The position numbers and the translations under genes are program-made. The notes under the pieces were generated by a model. That model ran no database searches, was not told where the DNA came from, and saw only the letters and a list, made by a program, of their open reading frames with translations. This document shows positions 57,667 through 64,000 of a stretch of DNA of 64,000 nt, one piece after another; position 1 is the first letter of the stretch; each line of letters begins with the position of its first letter. This DNA comes from Alphaproteobacteria bacterium (GTDB lineage: Bacteria; Pseudomonadota; Alphaproteobacteria; Rhodospirillales; Casp-alpha2). The stretch lies in contig JAJRRU010000028.1 of the NCBI GenBank assembly GCA_024279135.1, forward strand, positions 1-64,000, given 5' to 3'.

Positions 57667-59271
57667 CTATAACGGTAATGTCTTTGGGCGTCTGGCATGA
57701 AGCCAGGTAACCACCATAAGACGAACCAGCATAATGGTTGTGAACAATGATGTGACGATACCGATGGCAAGGGTTACGGCAAAACCTCTGATCGGGCCTG
57801 AGCCGAAAATATACAACAAGATGGCGGCAATCAGGGTGGTCACGTTGGCATCGATAATGGTCATGAAAGCCTTGGAGTATCCGGCGTCCATGGCCGACAT
57901 GGGCGTGCGACCATTGCGGACTTCTTCCCGGATGCGCTCAAATACCAGAACATTGGCATCGACAGCCATGCCGATGGTCAGCACGATCCCGGCGATGCCG
58001 GGTAAGGTCAGGGTTGCCTGCAAGATCGACAGAGCACCGAGGATCAGGAAGATATTAATAATCAGCGCCACATTGGCCATGGCGCCAAACAAGCCATACG
58101 CCATAAACATGAAAACCACGACACCCACCATACCGACGATGCTGGCAATTTTGCCCGCGGCGATGGAATCCGCCCCCAGACCGGGGCCGACACTGCGTTC
58201 TTCCAGAATAATCAGCGGTGCTGGCAGGGCACCGGCACGCAATAACAAGGCCAGTTCCTGAGCGGTCTGGAAGGTGAAATTACCACTGATCTGGGCCGAA
58301 CCGCCGAGAATCGGCTCGTTGATGCGCGGCGCACTGATGACCTTGCCGTCCAGAACGATGGCAAACGGCTTGTTGACATTTTCTGTGGTCGCCTTGCCAA
58401 AAAGTTTGGCGCCACGGGTATCAAAACGGATGGATACCACCGGCTGTCCGGTCCGCTGATCGGTTGATGGTGCGGCGTCCACAAGGTTTTCACCACTGAC
58501 CATAACGCGCTTGTGGATCAGGTACATTTCCGGAGAAGCGCTATCATGGTCGGCCAACAACATGGTGCCCGGCGGGACGCGCCCCGCAATGGCGCTCTCG
58601 ATGCTATTCTCCGTATCGACCAGATGGAAGGTCATCTTGGCGGTTTTGCCGAGCAATCGTTTGACCTGTTCGGGATCATCAAGGCCGGGAAGCTGAACCA
58701 GAATGCGGTCAGTACCCTGACGCTGGATGGTGGGTTCCCGCACACCGGTTTCATCAATTCTGCGGCGCACGATCTCGATGGACTGTTGAATGGCAGAGTT
58801 ACGGCGATCGCGGGCGGTTTTCTCATTCAGGGTAATGGTATAGCGGACACCGCCGTTGGCAAGGTCATCGCTGTCCAGCAAGGTGCCAGATTCAATTTCG
58901 CGCAGCAACCGCCTGGCTTCATCCACTTTGTCGGCGTCCACGATATCCACACCCACGTGCAGTGAGGCTTCATCCGTGGTGCCGCCATCGACACGGAGAT
59001 TGCGATAATTGATTTTTGCCCGGCGCAGTTCCGCGCGGGTTCCCTCGACAATGGATTCCAGATATTCCTTGAGCACTTCGTCCGACTGGACTTCCAGCAG
59101 CAGGTGCGAACCGCCGCGCAGATCAAGGCCCAGACTGACCTGTTTATTGGGCAGCCAACCGGGTAGAGATGCCACGGTTTTGCTGGCAAAGAAGTTGGGA
59201 GTGGCGAAGGCCAGTCCCAGAATACAAATACCTAGAATCAGGATAATTTTCCATTTTTCAAAATGAATCAT
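57667..59271 (-). CDS. secD: Protein translocase subunit SecD
   Basis: 534 residues, normal for SecD. An N-terminal helix is followed by SLGLDLRGGSHLLLEV (D1 motif), the large P1 periplasmic domain with the VRRRIDETGVREPTIQRQG motif, and five C-terminal helices with GMAVDANVLVFERIREE. Partner of SecF, in the same operon after yajC. Confidence 0.97.
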   Translation of the reverse strand: MIHFEKWKIILILGICILGLAFATPNFFASKTVASLPGWLPNKQVSLGLDLRGGSHLLLEVQSDEVLKEYLESIVEGTRAELRRAKINYRNLRVDGGTTDEASLHVGVDIVDADKVDEARRLLREIESGTLLDSDDLANGGVRYTITLNEKTARDRRNSAIQQSIEIVRRRIDETGVREPTIQRQGTDRILVQLPGLDDPEQVKRLLGKTAKMTFHLVDTENSIESAIAGRVPPGTMLLADHDSASPEMYLIHKRVMVSGENLVDAAPSTDQRTGQPVVSIRFDTRGAKLFGKATTENVNKPFAIVLDGKVISAPRINEPILGGSAQISGNFTFQTAQELALLLRAGALPAPLIILEERSVGPGLGADSIAAGKIASIVGMVGVVVFMFMAYGLFGAMANVALIINIFLILGALSILQATLTLPGIAGIVLTIGMAVDANVLVFERIREEVRNGRTPMSAMDAGYSKAFMTIIDANVTTLIAAILLYIFGSGPIRGFAVTLAIGIVTSLFTTIMLVRLMVVTWLHARRPKTLPL

Positions 59272-59322
59272 GGTTGCCCGGTGCCCTTGACTGTTTTTAT
59301 ACTGGAATTATTCATGTGGCGG

Positions 59323-59745
59323 TCAGGAATCTTTTTTGTTGCCCAGAATGCCGCGCAGCAGACCACCTTTTTTGGGGGCACTGTCTTCGTTGGCGGCTTT
59401 CGGGGTCGCTTTTTTCCTGCTGACCGGTTCGGGTTTGGCAATCACATGGGCGATTGTCTCACGCAATACCTTGACCTTGATGTCTTTGGCGATCTCAACG
59501 GTAAGTTCGGCATCACCCTCACCACCCTTTGTTACCTTGCCAACGATGCCACCACCGGTGACAATCTTGTCGCCACGGCGGATGCCAGTCAGGGTTTCTT
59601 TATGTTGTTTCATTTTTTTCTGCTGGGGACGGATCAACAGAAAATAGAATACCACGAAGATCAAAATCAACGGCATGATTGCTTCGAAACCGCTGCCGCC
59701 GGGTGCGCCGCCTGCGGCTTGCGCAAACGCTGGTGAAATGAACAT
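59323..59745 (-). CDS. yajC: Preprotein translocase accessory subunit YajC
   Basis: 140 residues from the ATG at 59745, with a perfect AAGGAG upstream. A short Ala/Gly-rich N-terminus, one membrane helix (about 22-40, IMPLILIFVVFYFLLIRPQQ) with the RPQQKK signature, then the cytoplasmic domain GDKIVTGGGIVGKV. The Lys-rich tail (about 110-140) is longer than usual. First gene of yajC-secD-secF-Mth938. Confidence 0.95.
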   Translation of the reverse strand: MFISPAFAQAAGGAPGGSGFEAIMPLILIFVVFYFLLIRPQQKKMKQHKETLTGIRRGDKIVTGGGIVGKVTKGGEGDAELTVEIAKDIKVKVLRETIAHVIAKPEPVSRKKATPKAANEDSAPKKGGLLRGILGNKKDS

Positions 59746-59872
59746 AAATTTCTCCTTAAAAAGCAATAATCTGTAAAACCTGCGGGAATATACCCTGCCT
59801 GTCCCCTTTTGCAATGATAAAGGGGCATTGAATGACTTGTTATAGGCTTATGGAGTGTATTATCTTTTCTCA

Positions 59873-60781
59873 ATGAATAATGACAGTCAAAAAAACGCCG
59901 TTGATCCGGAATTGCGAAGTGTATTGGAGCGAATCGCCGATGCGCTGGACCGATTGACCCCGCCGCCTGCCGGAATCCAGGATTTAGCCCGTCTTATGGA
60001 CCAGGCCGATGCTTTTGTCTGGCAGGCCGAAGAAGGCACCCCGCGTGCCATCGAACGTGTCAGTTACATTGAATTGGGCTTGTTGCGGGGGATTGATCAA
60101 CAAATCGACATTTTGCTGGCCAATACTCGTCATTTTGCAGAAGGCTTTCCGGCCAACAATGCCTTGCTCTGGGGGGCTCGTGGGACCGGTAAAAGCTCCA
60201 TCGTCAAGGCTGTGCATGGCGAGATTAACCGTCTTAATCCCGGCGCTTTGGTGCTGATCGAAATTCACCGCGAAGATATATCCAGCCTGCCCGGTTTGTT
60301 GACAATATTGCGGGCCTGCAATCGCCAGTGCCTGGTTTTCTGTGATGATCTGTCTTTTGACGGTAATGACGGGTCGTATAAATCCCTCAAAGCAGTGCTG
60401 GAGGGGGGGCTGGAAGGCCGACCCGATAATGTGGTGTTTTATGCCACGTCCAACCGCCGTCATCTGATGCCCCGTGACATGATTGAAAATGAGCGTTCAA
60501 CGGCCATCAATCCAGCCGAAGCGGTTGAGGAAAAAGTCTCCCTGTCGGACCGTTTCGGCCTTTGGCTAGGGTTCCATAATTGCGATCAGGAGACATATTT
60601 TGAGATTATTGAATCCTATGCCCAACGTCTGGGGCTGGACGTTTCGGCAGAACAGCTTCGCGTTGAGGCAAAAGAATGGACCATGACCCGCGGAGCACGC
60701 TCCGGGCGCGTGGCCTGGCAGTACATTCAGGATCTTGCCGGACGGCTCGGCAAGAAGATCGACTTTGATGATGGCCAATAA
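59873..60781 (+). CDS. DUF815-family AAA-type ATPase
   Basis: 302 residues from the ATG at 59873; a GTG six codons earlier is possible. Walker A GARGTGKSS (about 103-111), Walker B-like CLVFCDDLSF, sensor YATSNRRHLMP and the late TRGARSGRVAWQ match DUF815. The role is unknown. It is divergent from yajC, and greB starts 3 bases after its stop, so they share a transcript. Confidence 0.9.
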   Translation: MNNDSQKNAVDPELRSVLERIADALDRLTPPPAGIQDLARLMDQADAFVWQAEEGTPRAIERVSYIELGLLRGIDQQIDILLANTRHFAEGFPANNALLWGARGTGKSSIVKAVHGEINRLNPGALVLIEIHREDISSLPGLLTILRACNRQCLVFCDDLSFDGNDGSYKSLKAVLEGGLEGRPDNVVFYATSNRRHLMPRDMIENERSTAINPAEAVEEKVSLSDRFGLWLGFHNCDQETYFEIIESYAQRLGLDVSAEQLRVEAKEWTMTRGARSGRVAWQYIQDLAGRLGKKIDFDDGQ

Positions 60782-60783
60782 AA

Positions 60784-61344
60784 ATGGCCGATGATTTCAG
60801 CACCGATTATGACGCCGACTATGATGATGGGGACGACGATAGCCCTGCCCTGCCCGGTGGTGAAAAAAATTATATTACCGCCGCAGGCCATGGGCAATTG
60901 GAAGACGAACTGCATACCCTGCACCGCGTTGAGCGGCCCAAGGTTATTCAGGTGGTGTCGTGGGCGGCGGCCAACGGGGATCGCTCGGAAAACGGGGATT
61001 ATATCTATGGCAAGAAGCGCTTGCGCGAAATTGACCGACGTATCCGGTTTTTGACCCGGAGACTGAAAATAGCCCATATCGTCATTCCAGCCGAACAGAA
61101 GAACCACGAGCAGATTTTTTTCGGGGCCACGGTTACTTACGAAAAAATTCAGGATGACGGGGACCACAACCAGACCACGGTAGCCATTGTCGGGGTCGAT
61201 GAAGCCGATCTTGAACGAGGCAAGGTCAGTTGGGTTTCCCCGGTCGCCAAGGCTTTGCTTAAAGCCTATGAAGGTGATGTGGTGAACATCCGCACACCGG
61301 GCGGACTGGTCCCGGTGGAAATTATCGCCATTCGGTATGAATAA
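60784..61344 (+). CDS. greB: Transcription elongation factor GreB
   Basis: 186 residues. An unusual acidic N-terminal extension (about 1-25, Asp/Tyr-rich) precedes the GreA/B coiled coil, which begins NYITAAGHGQLEDEL and carries the acidic tip NGDRSENGDYIYGKKRLREID. The C-terminal FKBP-like domain has TVAIVGVDEAD and GKVSWVSPVAKALL. It rescues backtracked RNA polymerase. The tip and the second half match GreB rather than GreA. Confidence 0.93.
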   Translation: MADDFSTDYDADYDDGDDDSPALPGGEKNYITAAGHGQLEDELHTLHRVERPKVIQVVSWAAANGDRSENGDYIYGKKRLREIDRRIRFLTRRLKIAHIVIPAEQKNHEQIFFGATVTYEKIQDDGDHNQTTVAIVGVDEADLERGKVSWVSPVAKALLKAYEGDVVNIRTPGGLVPVEIIAIRYE

Positions 61345-61484
61345 CTAAATTGTAGTGGCTCATTAAATCGCAGTTGACACATAGGGGACCTTTGGCACCT
61401 CATAAACTTGATATTGCGTTGGGCGATGCTATTGTTTCTGTGGGCTATCCTCAGGAAAGGCCGCGCGGGAACGGAGATCAAGTG

Positions 61485-61856
61485 ATGAAAAACACAACGA
61501 CAGGAAGCTGCCATTGTGGCGCTGTGAAAATAGAAGTTCCATTTGATGGCGCTTTCAAGAAACTTCGGCGGTGCGATTGCTCTTATTGTTCGCGACGCTG
61601 GGCTGTTGTTGCCAGCGTCAAGGTTGACGATTTGACTGTTTTGGAAGGCGAAGACAAGCTTTCGCTCTATCAATGGGGGACTGGCACTGCCAGACACTTC
61701 TTTTGTTCAGTTTGTGGCATATACACCCATCACCAAAGACGCAGCGACCCCACAGAGTTTGGGATAAACATTGCATGTTTTGAAGGCATCAACGTTCGTG
61801 ACTTTATGGGTGTAGGATATGAGGATGGCGTAAATCACCCCAGAGATCAGAAATAA
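61485..61856 (+). CDS. GFA/CENP-V domain protein
   Basis: 123 residues from the ATG at 61485, which follows GGAG. Zinc-binding patterns of the family are present: GSCHCGAVKIEV (CxC), RCDCSYCSRR (CxxC) and FFCSVCGIYTHH (CxxC). It differs clearly from the GFA gene at 42 kb. The 140 bases upstream contain no gene I recognise. The truncated FkbM frame begins just after its stop. Confidence 0.88.
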   Translation: MKNTTTGSCHCGAVKIEVPFDGAFKKLRRCDCSYCSRRWAVVASVKVDDLTVLEGEDKLSLYQWGTGTARHFFCSVCGIYTHHQRRSDPTEFGINIACFEGINVRDFMGVGYEDGVNHPRDQK

Positions 61857-61870
61857 TCAATAACCGTATT

Positions 61871-62524
61871 TTGCAGTTTGAATTTGTTTCGTTTGTCGGC
61901 GATGGACAAGAGGCAACATTTTATCGCGGTCTTTCGCCTTTAATTTCCTCTCTGTATCGGCCGAACCAAAAGTTATTAGATTGTTTTTCCAGAATGGATT
62001 ACGACATTGTCGAGGAAGTTCCGGTAACCACGACCCGATTGGACGATATGAATATCGAGGATGTGGATTTGCTGAAGATTGATGTCCAGGGAAGTGAACT
62101 GAATATCCTACAGAATGGCCGCGAGTTATATCAAAAAGCCAGCATGATCGATACCGAAGCCATGTTCATTCAGGCCTACGAAAATCAGCCATTATTTTCC
62201 GACATAGAACTCGAACTGCGTAATCACGGGTTCATGTTCCACAAGTTCGTTAAGCTGTTTTCAAGACAATTGGTGCCCTGTCTTTATGATAATGATCTAT
62301 TACATGATGGCTCCCAAATGCTGTGGGCACAATCAGCTTGTTTTATAAAACCTTTGTTATCTCTTGATCAGCTGTACGAAGATAAGCTCATTAAAATGGC
62401 TTTTATTGCACATGAAATATGGCAGTCGTATGATCTTGCAATGATGATATTTCATCATTTGGATATGAGGTTCTCCATATCATTACTTCCAAGGTATATG
62501 CAGTATTTGAACCAACAATTATAA
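61871..62524 (+). pseudogene. FkbM-family methyltransferase, N-terminus missing
   Basis: 217 residues from a TTG at 61871, with no ATG and no ribosome-binding site. The visible part is the second half of an FkbM domain: GDGQEATFY, SLYRPN, VPVTTTRLDDM, then the strong VDLLKIDVQGSELNIL and DTEAMFIQAYENQPLFSDIELEL. The usual SAM-binding start of the domain (D-x-G-A-N-x-G) is absent. The homology appears to run back to the edge of the GFA gene, so the front was probably lost in a deletion or recombination there. FkbM enzymes O-methylate sugars or lipids. Non-functional is the best reading. Confidence 0.75.
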
Positions 62525-62608
62525 TTTAATTACACGATTCTTACACATATTTGTCAGCTGCAAGATCAAGCCTGAGCTATTACGGCTAATTACAATACAC
62601 TCTATGGC

Positions 62609-63676
62609 CTAAAACGGATTCTGCATGGATATGGACAGCGAGCCGAAGCGGCTGTTGTTATCCTGGCCGTCGAATTCACGAGTCCGCAGGGCCGTGGTAT
62701 AGGAAATGTTGACCGATCCGGCAAGAATTGATGCCCCGGCTGAAAAATCGGCCACCCAGGGACGTCTGGAGACGCTGTGCGAGTCCCGGAATGTATTACC
62801 GTCGAGGAATATATTGCGTGCCACGTATTTTGCCTGTGCGGTGGTGAACAGGAAAACACTGTAGGCCTTGTCAGTATCACGGTTCCACGACAGGAACGGC
62901 GCGCCGCCTTGTATCAGCGTTGGCGGGCCGAAGTTGTGCGGCAAATTCCAGCCCCAGCGTAAGGCACCGCCCAGGTTGGCATGGGTCGATACATTGCCGA
63001 GCGACAACCCGGCGTGGGGTATGGCGTCGAATTCGCCGAGTCCGAACAGGTCCCTGGGGTCGCCCAGCCGCCACTTTCGCTCATAGTGCAAGGCGATGCC
63101 CGGCTCGTTACGGATCTGGTTATCCCAGCCCTCGAAGGTCTCGATCAGACGGGCTTCATGGACCATGTCCTGGGCCTGCTCGCCCATGGCCGCCGGGCCG
63201 ACCACGCCCAGAGCCAGTTCGATAGACTCCAGTGTTTTGACCGAGGCATCCGGATTGCTGATAGTGTGCAGGGAAACCGCACCATACAGCCAGGCCCCAT
63301 AGGGCCGGTCATCGAGGATAAGCTCGGTATTGTGGCGCTCTTTCGGGGTGTACATTTCCTGGCCCAGGCTGAAACCAAGGCGTACGGCTTTTTTGCTGTC
63401 GGGTACATCATCGTCCAGGGCAACGGATTCCAGAAAATCACGGGCCAGTGCCAGGGGTTCGAATGTTTGACCGTTGGGTGATAACCACGATAGCCGGATA
63501 CCGTTGGTATAGTGGCGGTCCGTGCCGGAAAACAGATCATTTTCCAACTGGAAGGAAAACGTCCCGGCATCGAGCGGTTTTTCTGAATTATCAGACTGTG
63601 CAATGGCTGGTGATCCAGCGTTTAGAAAAAAGCACAGAGCCGCAATAATCGGGCAATTGAGCAACAGGATTCTCAT
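62609..63676 (-). CDS. LpxR-like outer-membrane lipid A 3'-O-deacylase
   Basis: 355 residues. The signal peptide ends near AIAQ (27). The LpxR/DUF2219 signatures are present: FQLENDLFSGTDRHYTNGI (Asn-Asp pair of the active site), DRPYGAWLYG, then LGVVGPAAMGEQAQDMVHE with the expected His, followed by GWDNQIRNEP. Many beta strands end in the aromatic NPF, as expected for a 12-strand barrel. It would remove the 3'-acyloxyacyl chain of lipid A at the outer leaflet. A short gap separates it from the M23 gene on the same strand. Confidence 0.88.
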   Translation of the reverse strand: MRILLLNCPIIAALCFFLNAGSPAIAQSDNSEKPLDAGTFSFQLENDLFSGTDRHYTNGIRLSWLSPNGQTFEPLALARDFLESVALDDDVPDSKKAVRLGFSLGQEMYTPKERHNTELILDDRPYGAWLYGAVSLHTISNPDASVKTLESIELALGVVGPAAMGEQAQDMVHEARLIETFEGWDNQIRNEPGIALHYERKWRLGDPRDLFGLGEFDAIPHAGLSLGNVSTHANLGGALRWGWNLPHNFGPPTLIQGGAPFLSWNRDTDKAYSVFLFTTAQAKYVARNIFLDGNTFRDSHSVSRRPWVADFSAGASILAGSVNISYTTALRTREFDGQDNNSRFGSLSISMQNPF

Positions 63677-63691
63677 GCCTGAAGATACCAG

Positions 63692-64000
63692 TTATACACG
63701 GGGCTTGGGTAAATATTTTTTCGGATTGAGAGGTTTTTTGCCCTTGCGCAGTTCGAAATGTAATTGCGGTGAATTGACATTACCTGTGCTGCCGACGGTG
63801 GCGATGTCTTGTCCTTTCATGACCTTGTCGCCCCGCCTGACCAGAAGTTCAGCATTATGGGCGTAAGCCGTGATGAAGCCATTTGCATGTTTGACCAGTA
63901 ACAGATTGCCAAAACCGCGCAACTGGTTTCCGGCGTAGGCGACAACCCCGTTTTCAACCGCCTTGACCGGGCTGCCGTGGGTCGCCGCGATATTTATACC
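63692..64000 (-). CDS. M23 (LytM/NlpD-type) peptidase domain, C-terminal part (partial)
   Basis: The frame is open to the window edge, so only the last 102 residues are visible. They show the LytM core: GSPVKAVENGVVAYAG, GNLLLVKHANGFITAYAHN, then VGSTGNVNSPQLHFELRKG. The HxH-type zinc site is only partly kept (LHFE present, first His in YAHN), so it may be an active endopeptidase or an NlpD-like amidase activator. The beginning lies beyond 64000. Confidence 0.88.
   Translation of the reverse strand, partial: GINIAATHGSPVKAVENGVVAYAGNQLRGFGNLLLVKHANGFITAYAHNAELLVRRGDKVMKGQDIATVGSTGNVNSPQLHFELRKGKKPLNPKKYLPKPRV

Overview
The window looks like chromosomal DNA of an alphaproteobacterium, probably of the Rhodospirillales type. 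Support comes from the gyrA-coaD pair, the yajC-secD-secF-Mth938 block with an NDUFAF6-like gene, split clpS/clpA, a phasin, TrmFO, and a gene I recognise as rquA (rhodoquinone synthesis). Base composition is moderate. No rRNA, tRNA, insertion sequence or CRISPR array was seen.

Layout. 1-4.2 kb: the end of a receiver-domain protein, a small exported protein, then a compact heme-copper oxidase operon (CuA subunit II, subunit I, and a membrane-anchored cupredoxin with a methionine-rich 11-residue tandem repeat). 4.2-13 kb: a CHASE2-adenylate cyclase divergent from a type I secretion ABC transporter/HlyD pair, a MotA/MotB-like stator pair, and a metallo-beta-lactamase-fold protein. 13-19.3 kb: a lipoprotein, a VOC protein, a duplicated Cys-rich exported protein, an acyltransferase, an inositol-monophosphatase-like enzyme, a hydroxyisobutyrate-dehydrogenase-like enzyme, and a MerR/CDF metal efflux pair with a textbook MerR promoter. 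19.3-24.5 kb: clpA with an in-frame stop, clpS, a phasin with putative PhaR sites, and a D,D-carboxypeptidase. 24.5-29.7 kb: sugar-nucleotide operon galU-ugd-pgm, plus J-domain and VWA proteins. 29.9-39 kb: HD-domain, DUF3179 and GH114-like proteins, coaD, gyrA, an MFS transporter, ssb. 39-46 kb: uvrA, GFA, a large pentapeptide-repeat protein, trmFO, GNAT. 46-49.5 kb: an unknown 802-residue protein and an NDUFAF6-like protein. 49.7-56.3 kb: an accessory-looking segment on the + strand with a hydrolase-like protein, GNAT, a PuuD-like membrane protein, an FNR-type promoter driving heptaheme cytochrome c / cytochrome b / ethylbenzene-dehydrogenase-like heme protein, and rquA. 56.3-64 kb: Mth938-secF-secD-yajC, DUF815 ATPase, greB, a second GFA protein, a truncated FkbM methyltransferase, LpxR and the end of an M23 peptidase.

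The most interesting region is 52.1-56.3 kb. A perfect FNR/ANR-type box lies 22 bases upstream of a perfect TATAAT, the class II activation geometry, ahead of three genes for a membrane-bound multiheme electron-transfer module. rquA follows, itself preceded by a weaker FNR-like box. The segment sits between two genes (Mth938/NDUFAF3-like and NDUFAF6-like) that are neighbours in many alphaproteobacteria. I infer an acquired anaerobic respiratory cassette that couples a low-potential quinone to an unknown periplasmic acceptor or donor. All functions are read from sequence alone.
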